From Capitulum mitella (Eukaryota; Arthropoda; Thecostraca; Pollicipedomorpha; Pollicipedidae), in contig CP099848.1 in assembly GCA_030062745.1 (NCBI GenBank), positions 18,959,081-19,023,080 on the forward strand: a stretch of 64,000 nt of DNA, in the 5' to 3' direction. Positions 46,207-57,329 of this stretch are shown piece after piece. The position numbers were made by a program, and so were the translations under genes. The notes below the pieces were generated by a model that was not told the DNA's origin, did no database searches, and saw nothing but the letters and a program-made list of their open reading frames with translations. Each line of letters opens with the position of its first letter. Position 1 is the stretch's first letter.

Positions 46207-46924
46207 CAAGTTGATCTGAGAAACGTGTGACCATGACAGTTCCCCCTTTTTCATGTCCCTGGCACCGCCTATGCTAACATTATACAAACATTGTAATGCG
46301 ATTTGTACTTCTTTAGTATAACAGGACTAGCAGAAGCCAAAAAAGTGTGTTTGCCTCTTTTGTTCATCCAGTTGTTAGAAAACTAATCTTCCTATTTTTG
46401 AAACCCTGTGAACGCCCATGAATTTTCTCAAAATTTCAGATTTGTGGACCCATGGTAAAAGCCCTATCCATAATCTCTCGATTCATGCCAGTTTCATCGA
46501 AATCGGTCCATAAACAATGGAGTTATAAGAAGTGCAAAAGTACCCCCCATTTTGACATTTTTGCCCCCCTGTATCCACAAATTTCAAAATTTTGGAAATT
46601 TCTTTTTATAAAAATGTAGTTCACGTCACGGCAAATCGATTGCCGTTTGTTGCGATGAAATCGAACGAGTAGTTCTCGAGATCTCAGGGGGGGCCGAATC
46701 CGCCTCCCCTGCCGGGAATCGGCCATACCGTCTAGCCCTTCGGGAATAGGGTTAAATAAAAAAAAACAGCTGCAAACATCACTGTTCCTCACACTAAGCT
46801 CTAACATTGCTCAGTTGCACCACTTTGATTCGCACTAGCATTAAATCAAATTACATCTACTAAATCGGCTAAACTGACCTTCGCGGTTCTCGGGAGGGCT
46901 TGTGGTGGGTTATCTTTCAAACAA

Positions 46925-47045
46925 AAGGACTGGACATACCTTACTTATGCAACAGCATAAAGACAGAGTGATTTGAACCCGCAAGCTGTTGTTGACATGC
47001 TCTGCACCTTTGACCTGTGGTTTCTTATTTCCAACGGTAAACCAG
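46925..47045 (-). mobile_element. Possible tRNA-derived SINE remnant
   Basis: On the minus strand GGGTTCAAATCAC (46970-46982) resembles a pol III B box, and AGGTGCAGAGCATG, about 25-40 bases upstream, resembles the D-arm/A-box part of a tRNA. The flanking arms do not fold as a tRNA, so an intact gene is excluded. A decayed SINE is the best guess. Confidence 0.3.
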
Positions 47046-47660
47046 TATCCTAAAATATCTGTACTGAACTTGGCAAAAACAAAACATTTTGGCGAAAATT
47101 GCCCAAAAGAATTATCCTTTGAATCGTGGATAACAAATTTAAGCACGGTTTGTATTCCTTTGCATACACATTTTCTTTAGGATCTTCTAGAAGTCTGTAA
47201 AGCATGTCATGATCGCCAGGTACCTACAGGGTTGTGGCAGTCAAATCTGACTCAATGCTAAGTAAAAAAGGACATTTTCCTCGTAGTGATACAATATACA
47301 AAGACCCTTTACCTCTGAACCACAGTGTAGCACATACAGAACCACAGCAGATTACATTTTTGCGTCTTCTTTTCCCGGAAATTCTCCTATAAAAACGTTA
47401 AAAAATTACGTCATAGCTTAACACAGTCTCTTCACATTCGTTAATCTCAGATAGATATGCATGGTTGCACAGATCACGTTAAGAAAGAAGTTCAAAATAA
47501 CATAATTCGTTTTTTCCAACCATTTGTCCTCTTCATTTACAGCTGAAGAATTGCTTATGCATGCACATATTGCACTATCAAAATTGGTGCCGTATCAAAC
47601 GCCGATTTACCGGGGAACAGGGCAGTGCTGACAGGTCGTAGACCAGCCTGCCCTGCCCGG

Positions 47661-47683
47661 GTCTGGTCTGGTCTGGTCTGGTC
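47661..47683 (+). repeat. (GTCTG)n microsatellite
   Basis: Four to five perfect pentanucleotide repeats, followed by GTCTTGGCTGGTC variants. Confidence 0.9.
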
Positions 47684-48229
47684 TTGGCTGGTCAGCCCGG
47701 CTCTTGTTACCGAGACCAGAGGAAGCCACCGTCTCACGTACACCGAATGATAACCGGGCTTTCAACGCTTGTAAGCACAATGACGAATAATGATTAAGAT
47801 AGAGAAGAGAAAACTAGCTGCTACAAGATAAAGAGCGTACTGTTGGCATGGTCACAAAACAAATGACGAAATGGTCTCTTGTGACAGAACTATTATTCGC
47901 CAGGGCCGATAATCTTAACAAAAGATGATAAGTTCTGGGAAGCACGTCCCGGCTCATTGTCTGTCGGAGATTCCCTTTTCCGCAACGTACTGGAGCAGAG
48001 TCTCAGGAAAATTAAATCTTCTCAGCCCTTCTCTGTCGGCTGTTCCGCCCCAGCCTGCGTTACTGGTCAGAAGGGCCTTTATTGATCGCATCGTTTCATG
48101 TCCCCATTGCATAGTTCATGTGCACATTGCATCCACCGAGACTGCTCCATCCGTTTCCTCCCGTGCATTCCATCCTACTGCTTTAGGCGTTACATGCCGC
48201 ACATCCAGCAGTCCACCACCCGACTCCAC

Positions 48230-49432
48230 TTAACCCGCGCAAGACCGTCGGTCGGCGACGATCACGCCCGACGGCTGGCCGCCCCCCCCCCCCTCAACTC
48301 ACGAACGGTTGGTCGCACGATAAAAATAAGCACATCGCTGGAAAGCTTGTGACGAGTAGAGCTCTAAAGTGATCTCATTTTTAGCTTTAGGCAATATGTA
48401 AGCAATTTACGTCCCATATGTATTTTCTCACTGCATGAGACCGAGAAACGGCCTGAATCTCAAGGGCTGTGGTTAATAATGCATAGGTAAAGGTACCAGC
48501 GCACAGGTAAAGGTCCGCAGATGCCGATACACGTCTAATTTCTTAGATTTGTTCAATATGTACGCCGAAACTCCGAGTAAAAAACACGGCAGTTTTCACG
48601 CCGGCTGTTGGCGTGCGCCGCATCCGTACGCCGTCAGAAATTAACGGGAACTAATTTTAGTGTTCCTTTATTTTAGCGACATAAGCCTATCCATGCAAAT
48701 TTTATTGATCTTAGTGGTTCTTGTGATGGTTTCTCATGCTGAAATTTTGGGAAAAATTATTAGTTACCAATCTACACAATTGGCCGAGCTTTATTCCCGA
48801 GAGCCTGTTTATTTCGAAGATATGCAATTTTTTAAAACTTTTTGAGGTTCTCGGTATTACTTACGTCTGTGGAAGCCAGTTCTGCTATTCTCTATTCATT
48901 CTGAGTAATTCGTCGCTGATTTTGACGGTGGTACATTTTAGCTCACAACAGTTATTCGTGACCTGACCTCAGGTCCATGGTTGGAAGTCATTGATACTTT
49001 GCCCAATGACGGTAACTAGATGTCTGCTTCACTGCACACTGAAAATGTTGCGGAAAATTCCGCCAATTTCCGAAAAAACGACGACATGTGTTAAAAATGG
49101 ACTTGACCTTAGGTCAATGACCCGGAAAATTACAAAAATCTGAGATTGCAGATTTGTTGCATCTATCAAGATGACTAATCTCTGAAAGTATTATTGTGAT
49201 ATCTTGTTTGCGAAAAAGTTACAGAGCGCTAAACGTTTTTGGTCATAGGTTCGTTTGACCTGACCTAGGTCAGACATCTGACTTAAACTGAGATCAAAAC
49301 TTTGACACAAGGTGTAAAAATGATAAGCAAAAGGCGCACGAAGTTTCGTGGCTCTGTGTTTGTTTGTTCTCTCACAATCCAAGAAAAACCTCGGGGGGAG
49401 CGGTCAACTGCCCCCCAGTCGGGGCGGGTTAA
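48230..49432. mobile_element. TTAA-bounded MITE, family 1, copy B (1.2 kb)
   Basis: Second copy of the family seen at 37545-39242. It is bounded by TTAA at 48230-48233 and 49429-49432. The left end TTAACCCGCGC and the reversed right end TTAACCCGCCCCGACTGG agree with copy A, and CGAACGGTTGGTCGCACGAT follows at 48302. GGGGGGAGCGGTCAACTGCCCCCC, a near-palindrome, lies just inside the right end (49393-49416), like the G/C palindrome of element E. A C11 run sits near the left end. No transposase. Confidence 0.8.
49261..49272. promoter_or_regulatory. Zero-spaced everted AGGTCA site in element B
   Basis: TGACCTAGGTCA is a perfect 12-base palindrome of two half-sites. The equivalent in copy A (39068-39079) is mutated to TGACCTGGATCA. 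Confidence 0.45.
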
Positions 49433-51275
49433 TCAAGTGTCGGGTACCCCATCTCTCCTACCCTTCAGTCCTCCTGTCCACATGGACTAGTCCTCCAGTC
49501 CTGTTCCACACCCTCCAAACGTCCCAGCCCACCTTCCCTGTTGTCCCAGGCCATTTCTCCAACTGCACCTCTCCGCTTTCCCGCCTGTCCCTCGTCATCT
49601 TCCCCGGCCCGGCTCTCCGTTCCCTGGGCAATGCAAGTCGGTTATAGGCCGATGATTCCGCTGTTTATTTCCCCTCATTACATAATGCCCGCCCACAAAT
49701 GATAATGGCGCAGTGGGCGGCCACTGGGCAATGGGCGTAATGATGTCAATAGACCCACGGTGATCTATGCGCTGTCCCGAGGCGCTGGCCCGCCGCGTTT
49801 GGCTACGGGTGACGCACGGCGCGCGATGGTCGGCCCCGTCGCAGATAGCCGCCATGGACCATTTATTTTCTCGCAAGGATAATTGCGAACGCAGCTGGGC
49901 GGGCGAGCGACTATGCTCGGTGGACAGGCGGCTCTTGGGCTGTGTGTTCGCAAACACCAGACGATCTGCGGTCGCCCGAGCAGGCTTGAATGTGTGCCGG
50001 GCACGGGGCGGGCGGGCGAGCAAAAAATGCGGTGCATTCTGTAACGTCAAGAGCTAGAGGGGAGACGTCAACATCACACTAGGGAGGGCGAGCAATGGGT
50101 GCTCGCGGGAACGTCACCGCCGCTTTTGGAATCCAGCCAAAGGCGCCATGGTCTGCCATTATCACAGTATGCACACAGCGCACCGAGCGTCATGACAAAG
50201 TCGTTGTTCAGGTTCGCGGTATGTTTGTCGGGAAGCCAGAAGTGCGCTGATGGAAAAATGTGCATTCATAATTCGAAGCAATTTCTTCTCGGCAGACAGA
50301 AATCACAGATGGACACACAAGCACATAAGTATGAGAATCGCATGTCAGGCAAAACGTGACGCAAGATGCATAGATCTACTGCGCGTGATGCAGCATTCCC
50401 TTAAGTTATCACAGACATGTGAAGGTCATCCATCGCGACAGCTTTAATGAAAGCACATTAGTGTCACATCTCGACAAAGTCTATGATGGTCTCGTGCTTT
50501 CAGTTTTCGACCGCCCTGAAAAATTGTGGCGTTGCACGGACCCGAAGAGATCCTTGCTTGCATCACAAAAACATCGTAATGATAAGACATTGCTATTCAA
50601 GAAGACAGCTTCGGTTCTCTGCCGCCGTCGGTCGTGACAAAATCTTCGCGATGTAAATGAAAATGTCGAGTCATACATTCGCATCTGGTTCATTTCTCAT
50701 GGTCGCCTCCCAGTGCAGCGAGTGTCATGCCACGCACGTTTAAGTTCAGTTCGTTTGGCAAAATCTGACACCAGTGCCGCTCCTCAAAATAAACGAAGTG
50801 GTGTTCTGTGTGAATCACGTCACGCCACTTGGCAGGACGCCGTCAGATGTGAAGAACACGTGGTGAATCTGTCGGGAACTTGTCAACTTCACTCCTCCGC
50901 AAGCCCGTATTCCTCTTCCAGCTTTTCAGCCCAGTTATTCACCATTAGTGAAGCCCGCTTTCACCCTCCTGTGTCCGATCTTAACATGAACCGCATGCAT
51001 GTCCTTAGGCAGGATAACTCCCGCGCAAGCGAGGCAATTTATGGCTCCTATGTGAACTCCTCGTCTCGTCAGTACCAAGATGAAATTGCAAGGATGTGAC
51101 CTTCCCTGTTTTTTTTTTCTGCCGTTTGCTCGCCTGCCGCAAGTATTGGCCTTCAGATAAACTCTGCGTATGTCTGCGTGATATCGGACACACCCGCTCT
51201 CAAACTCCAAGGCATACGCCATGACCGGCTAGCTGCTGTGTATACCGTCAGCATACACTGGCTGAACTCCGGCGG
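49433..51275. other. Spacer, no confident gene
   Basis: About 1.8 kb of average composition. The 128-codon plus frame at 50713-51099 lies outside islands and repeats and has mixed amino-acid composition with a Ser-rich middle, but no domain is recognised. It overlaps a 95-codon minus frame. Not called as a gene. Confidence 0.35.
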
Positions 51276-51279
51276 CAGG

Positions 51280-51500
51280 TAAGCGCCGTCCGCGTTGTTT
51301 GCGGCCCGACCAGAAGCCCCTCTCCCAGGGGACAGCGGCACGGTCGGCCACGCGCCGGCGGAGGGCAGCCAATTTTGGCGGCCGCCCAGCTGGGCCGGCG
51401 GCCGGGGAGGAGGCGTCCCCTGGCGGTGCTGACGGGCGACGCAGGCCACCGCCCACCGGCCGTAAACACACTAGTGGCCACATCGAACGCTGCGGGGCGT
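51280..51500. other. Small CpG-rich island
   Basis: GC- and CpG-rich block with GGCGGCCGCCC and GGCCGGCGGCC words, bounded by TATCAGCGGCAATTTCG and GATTAAAAG. Same kind as the left-half islands. No gene. Confidence 0.5.
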
Positions 51501-51504
51501 CCGC

Positions 51505-52215
51505 CGTTATCAGCGGCAATTTCGTCTCTGCTGATTAAAAGTGCGGCTGAAAGATTAATGCGAATTGCCTCGTCGTGATGCATGCGACTACGGCGGCAAC
51601 TAAGAATAAAAACAATGTGTTTTTACCGAATATCTTCGTTCAAATCTCTTTTCCTCATTGCTCGTTGTAAAAATTGCATTGCAGATTCTGAAAAGTTGTT
51701 CTTTGAGGTCTGGTTCCTGGTACGGGCTGCAGATGCATCTTTACAGTTACCAAACTGGGAAAACAGGTTTGCTGGTAATAATCACATTGCACAAGACCAC
51801 TTCATACGCAGTTGGTCGGCAACTGTTACCTGCAATAAATGTTTTCGGAATCGCCATCATCTTCAATGAGAGCAAACGTAAAAACTTCACCTAGGATTAA
51901 TCTTTTAAAAACCATCACTAGCCTTCCGACTAAGTATTAGGCTTTAAGTTTTGCCCATTTGATTCGCTCAAGAGGAAAAATAATTACATTTTACATTTCA
52001 GTGCTCTGAACAATCATCTGGCTATCTGTCTACACTCTCTCCAAAACCGTCCTTCCTTTACGCTCTCGACATACCCTGCCATCTTTGAATCCTTCCGAAA
52101 CGTACTTTGCTGCAGCACCTCAGCCGTGACTCAGATTCCCATCGTCTCAGGCTTCTCTACAGAGCTAAGCCTCAGGCTCCGCTATAGAGCAAAACCTGAA
52201 ACAGTGCCTCTTTAG
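51505..52215. other. Spacer, no gene
   Basis: Average to AT-rich. Overlapping plus frames at 51582-51894 (95 and 78 codons) lack recognised domains. Confidence 0.35.
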
Positions 52216-52219
52216 ACAG

Positions 52220-52860
52220 CCCACCACCTGTCCCCACCCCCTTCCGCCCCCTCGGGCGTCAGACTGTCGCACTGCACAGTCCCTCCAGCGGCCGGACCTG
52301 GTCAGGACCCGCCGACCCGACGGCGGCGGCCGGCGTGCTCGGCCCGCTCCTGAGACCTCGCCGGCCCGCCCCGCGCGCGCTCCGACCGCCCGCCGCCGCC
52401 AGCCGACCGTATCGACTGGCCGTTTGTGTACCCAGAGTGTCTCCCCGGCTACCCCGCATTGATCCTGGGTCATCCAGGGCGGGCTCATCTCTGCGGCGGC
52501 GGCGGCGGCGGTCGATAGTGGCGCCCTCCCACGGGAGCAGCGACGCGCCGCCCTGTTTGTAATAGCGCGCGGCGTGACCGGCCGGCAATTAACCGAGTCG
52601 CCGACTCGCCAACTCGCCGGCTAATGTCCCGATGATTGCCTACTGATGGAGGTTGCATGCTGCAGGCTGCGCGGCTGCCGGCCGGGGAGGCGCGTGGCCG
52701 CTCTACCGCCCCCTCCCCCTCCCCCGAGGGCCGTCTGGGGAGGCGGGGGCCCAGCGACCGGCCCACTTGCGTCGCGGCAGCACTGTGTTAAATTAAAGCG
52801 CCGTTATCAAGTGACAATTTATGCGACTCGGTTTTTAATTTGTGACTGGTCCCTCGGGCT
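52220..52860. other. CpG-rich island with AT-rich shoulder
   Basis: Dense CpG at 52230-52760, with the triplet CGG repeated at 52494-52511. The downstream shoulder (52787-52846) is AT-rich and dense in homeobox-type words: TTAAATTAAAG, CCGTTATCAAG, GACAATTTATGCG and TTTTTAATTTG. A developmental enhancer is plausible from the words alone. Confidence 0.5.
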
Positions 52861-52864
52861 GTGA

Positions 52865-54300
52865 GTTGCTTTTAGCCGTCTTGGAAAATTGAAACAATGA
52901 ACTGCGTGGTGTACCAGTTTTAGAAGACGTTGGATCCACTATTACTGGAAAGCATTCATGTATTCACTTTCATTGATTGTATATTGGCGTGAGTCGAATC
53001 CAAACATGGTGCAGTGCACAGTATGAGTTTACTATCGATATATTGCCAATCAATTATCGCACCTCATGCTGTGATAAGGAGCAGCTGGCTGTCGACCGAA
53101 TAAGTCAGCCAGTCGACAAGGCTACAGATAACGCAAAAACAACGGTAGTCCGGATTGGACGCATGCGCTATTTTGCATCTGATTTTGGATTTTACGGCGC
53201 TGGGAAGTGTATGGACATGGGAGCGTTTTCTTAAGACGTATGCACCTGCGAGACAACTGGAGGCAGTGAACAAGTGAAAAGGATTCACTTCAGCGGAATA
53301 TCCTGTGACGATTTGGGCAGACGAGGACTTTTTACCAGCGCGGCGGCTGATTGCGGAATGGCGATTTTTCTGCGCCTCGCTAACTCGGTCACACGACGGA
53401 GCTGCTTGTCGAATGACTGTTCCGCCCTCAGCTGCACGCTTTGTTGGCATCGTGTCGTGTTCGACGGCAGTCTGTTTGCAAAACCCATGGCTGTGAGAAC
53501 TTCCCCGGGCCGACGCCCGTGCGTCCCAACGGAGGTTTATCGTGTTTAACGGCGAGACAAGCACCCAATAAAGTAAAAAGGCGTGAAGACGGAATCAGTC
53601 CATGGCAAGGTACAAGGTAGGCACTCTTAGTGACTTTTGCCGGTCGAGCAGACGCGAATAAGGCAGCAAGCCAAGTAAAGTCGAATCCGAAAGCGTTGAT
53701 ACCGAAAGAACACCGAGACCGAGAACGAGACCGAGACCGAGACCGAGACCGAAAGCTTCCGCCGGTCACGGGGAGGATGTGACGTGGGGCTGTATGACAC
53801 GATACAAATGTTCATGTGCCATTTGGTTCAGCTCCTGCGGCAAAATATCTCCATGTCTGGAAACATTTGGGTGCCGTGGTCAAGACCCGGCAACAGGCTC
53901 AGCTTAGGGTGGATAATGATCCCAGCTCTACCCACTAAAAGATATTCGACGAAATTCATAAAGAAGCGCATGCCCAATGCGGCTAACTAGTTTGTAAGTC
54001 ATGTTGGCACCCCGCGAACGTTTGCACGAGCTGCTTGGCGTGTGACTCCGTGTCTGTAATTACATCTAAGGTTCTGACTTAAGAGGCCTCCCGAGCCCGC
54101 TGCTACCGTATTTGCGGAATTATTTACCGGTGGGCGGTGGCATGCCCCAAAACACGTATGTGATATATAAGGTTTATATCGAACATCGTGTTTATTCGTT
54201 TTATTTTGCTTCGCCATCCCAAGTTGCTCATTCCGTCAGCCAAACTACCGTCGGCGAATACGGCGTGCATGGACGTGGGAACCAAAAAAAGTTGAGGTTG
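52865..54300. other. Spacer with hexanucleotide repeat
   Basis: Average composition; the longest frame is 166 codons on the minus strand (53064-53564), without a recognised domain and overlapped by plus frames. See 53713-53752 for the only repeat. Confidence 0.35.
53713..53752 (+). repeat. (CGAGAC)n hexanucleotide repeat, 6-7 copies
   Basis: CCGAGA units with one interruption (GAACGAGA). The minus-strand Ser/Arg or Val/Ser dipeptide runs (SRSRSRSR, SVSVSV) are its translations. Confidence 0.92.
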
Positions 54301-54302
54301 TG

Positions 54303-54304
<2 letters not shown>

Positions 54305-54359
<55 letters not shown>
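54305..54359. repeat. (AT)n microsatellite, about 27 repeats
   Basis: Uninterrupted AT array of about 55 bases. Confidence 0.97.
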
Positions 54360-54360
<1 letters not shown>

Positions 54361-57325
54361 TCAGTTTCCTCCATGCAACTCCACCGACTGCAAAACATCA
54401 CAAATGTTTCGGTGAACCAACCGCTGCCTACCGATTTTCAGAACGCAATGACATTTTACTTCGCGACATATTTTTTTTTGCATTCTCATTTGATTACACT
54501 GATTTGTCGTTTTTCTTGTCATTGGCCGTTGCTGCAGGATGTTTTAAACCACTTGTAAGACTGCATTTTATTATAATATTATAGCGCACCGGCGAGTATG
54601 TTGGATGTTCTGTTTTACTTTACATTTTACTTTACAGAATGTTTTTTGATATTTTAATCCGATTAGACTGATATATCATTCTTTCTGCTATAACCGTTGT
54701 TTCAAGATGTCTTATATCACTCCCAAGACTACATTTGATAGAAGATCATAGCACACCGACGAATATTTTATTTGTTTTGTATATGAGCCAGGCTTGATCT
54801 GTCTTTATCGTTTTACCTGTCATCGGTGTTATCTGACGCTCTCAATTATCACCGACAAGTAGCAATGAAACCATAACTACTACTCTCCCCAGGAGTTTGT
54901 CGGCTTTTCCTCCGGCATAGACGATCGGGGGGGGGGGGGCTGAGGAATTCGCCCGTCACTTATCCTTATATTCTCTTGCCTCTACATGTAAAAGAAACAG
55001 CACTGAATCCACCATCATGTTTTCTTCTTAGGCAAATCGTGTCCGCTTGTCACGCAATATGCCCTTTCTTGAGGCGGTACCGAGCGCTTCTGCTACTTAG
55101 ATGCAGCCATGCACTGCGGAGGACCTGGTGAATCTGCGATGATTTCACAGTGCCGTGGTACGCAGACGCCTTAGGCGGGAAGTGGTCGCTGCAGAAGGGA
55201 ATAGATATGATAAACCCACTATCACTTTGCGGAAAAGACTGCCTCGTCAGTCGTGCTTCGCGCGTAATCACAAGGCGGAGAAACCATAAAATTTTCAAGT
55301 TTTCATGGTTCTAAAAACCGCCTACATCATATCATTTCTAGGTAACATGAAGTTCTTCAGTTCACGCCAAAAGCGCACGCAGATTGTCTAGGTCACCGTT
55401 TGTTTGTTTAGTTTGTTTGGTTTTACGGTAATCATATAGGTAAATGTGGTGGAAAGCACATGATGATCGTTCGGAATATTTCAGTACGCAATTTACCAGC
55501 ACCGACCCGTCTTGATGTTTTCAAAATTAAGATGACAAGCGGTAACTTGCAACATGGTCGCCCTTGATACCCAGCCCCGCTTCAGCTTTGCAGCCCTTTA
55601 CTACCGTTTATAAGGTATCACAAGGATATTTACGATTTAACTGTCACGGCGACTACCATGTGATCATTAGATCAACTCCGTTTGCATGAGTTACCCAACG
55701 CAACAAGAGGACGGGGAATATTGGATATCAGCAGTGCTTCATTGTTCTGAACAAAGGAAGTAACTCCAAGGGGTCTCGTCTAACAGAAGGAAAATATGAT
55801 CGCACTGCTCCTTTTGTCACACGCAGCTGACGAGGAAACCGTAAGCGAATCATTGTCTGTCAGGGTTCGAGCACGCTGAGTCCTTTTTCTGACCTATTTC
55901 CTCAAGCTCATCATGTAAGGTCTGCAGGCGAATACAATGCTGCCTCACAACGTTCATCTAGGCCTTTTCTGTCCAAAATAGGTTGGCGTCTCCGCATTAT
56001 CCCGGAAAATGTCTTCCAATATGAAGCCCTTACCCCTGTAATGACGTAGTTTTTGCCGGGAATTCGCCGTTCTCTGTCGAGACGCCGCAGTAAATCAAGT
56101 AGGATCAAAAGAGATTGTTGCATCTGTTTTCTAGTTTTTTGTTAGCAAAACAAAACAAATGCACTATTTGACCTAGCCGGTAATCTTAGAAGCCCATCTG
56201 TACGGTTCGGTTCAAAAGTTCACACTTCGGTTCGAAGCGAATTTTCCATGGCTTTTCCTGTGCCTTATTCAGCCGTGCCTTATTTATAACTGTTGCATGG
56301 CGTAATGAGTGGGTTCAGGCCAATGAACGCCAGCTATTGCTGTCCTGCGTTGGCCCGAATTGCGGTAATCGTTGGATGACTGCAGAACATTGCTTTAAAC
56401 AATCAAATTTCGGACGTTTTTGGGCATATCTGACGAAACTGAGTATTGAAAACGTCTAAATGACAATGTGTTTACTCCATCTAAATATATTTATGAAATC
56501 TGCCTTTGTGGGACATTTCCTTTAAAGACCTGGATGGGCTAAGATGACGTGGGTGGACGAGCGGTTCAGTACGTTATGGCTTTCCTAGAAACAACGCAAA
56601 TTAAGCTAGAGTTGTTCTTACCTTGCTCGCAGCCTGTGGTATGGGCAGTTTTCTATTGACGTTCTGGTGAAGAGGCTTTTCAAACCCCTCATGATCTCAT
56701 AAGCCTTTAGTGCAGTAGAAGCAAAAACTCACCAATGGAGAGCTTGTCCAGTTTTAAGAAGAGTAAAGATACCTAAAATGGATTAGAACGAATTATATAA
56801 CACAGCGAGTTATCAGATCACGCGTCACGACACTGCGTCCCAGGGAACTGATCCTTCAAAACATCTGTTTCACCTTGAATAGGAGTAATAAATAGCTTTT
56901 ACTCTTCTCCGACTCACCCAAAAATCGTATCGAATCCAATTTCTGGTGCAATGAAAAACTGCACCTCGTTACGATTGCTTTTAGGTGTGGTCTTCGACTT
57001 TCTCAATCCGGTTACGCACATATTTCGCCAAAGAGTCGCTGATTCATTGGTAGTGAAATCCGCAAGAATTATTCATCAGTACATGAGGTCACCAATAGAT
57101 CTTATTGCATTATCTGTGTTTGTTTTGGCCATATGATGGCCCGGCTTTGTTTAGTTTACATGGCGTATCTATCATATCTGCGACTTGGCCCTGATTTACA
57201 GCACGAATGACTGATATCCGCCTTCCTTGACTATCTAATAAAAAGAAATAAATTATAAAAAAAAACGCGAAAGTATACTGGACTTTTGAGGCCGGGACTG
57301 AACCAGGTTCACTAGCAGCGCGCCT
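54360..57325. other. Long AT-rich non-coding stretch
   Basis: About 3 kb nearly without open frames. A G11 run lies at 54929-54939. At 55364-55415 the words AAAGCGCACGCAGATTG and CACCGTTTGTTTGTTT resemble the right interior of family 1 elements (compare 49330-49375), so a decayed fragment may be present. No gene or RNA recognised. Confidence 0.4.
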
Positions 57326-57329
57326 TGCC

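Larger units (their letters stand above)
45540..46755. mobile_element. TTAA-bounded MITE, family 3 (element E, 1.2 kb)
   Basis: The clearest mobile element of the window. A perfect 15-base terminal inverted repeat, TTAACCCTATTCCCG / CGGGAATAGGGTTAA, includes the TTAA target at both ends (45540-45543, 46752-46755). Just inside the left end is a 21-base palindrome (45559-45579) of six G, CGGAATCCG, six C. Near the right end the block ATTCCCGGCAGGGGAGGCGG appears inverted, after a ~30-base insertion. No transposase frame is present. A TTAA target with CCC at the tip is the piggyBac-superfamily rule; the family name is unknown. Confidence 0.88.
46756..48229. other. Spacer between elements E and B
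   Basis: About 1.5 kb with no gene. It holds a possible SINE remnant (46925-47045) and a TCTGG microsatellite (47661-47683). ORFs reach 102 codons, without domains. Confidence 0.35.

Noticed and set aside
55795-55905. Possible tRNA: GGGTTCGAGCACG followed by a T run
   Set aside because: A B-box-like word exists, but acceptor and T stems do not pair and the A box is poor.
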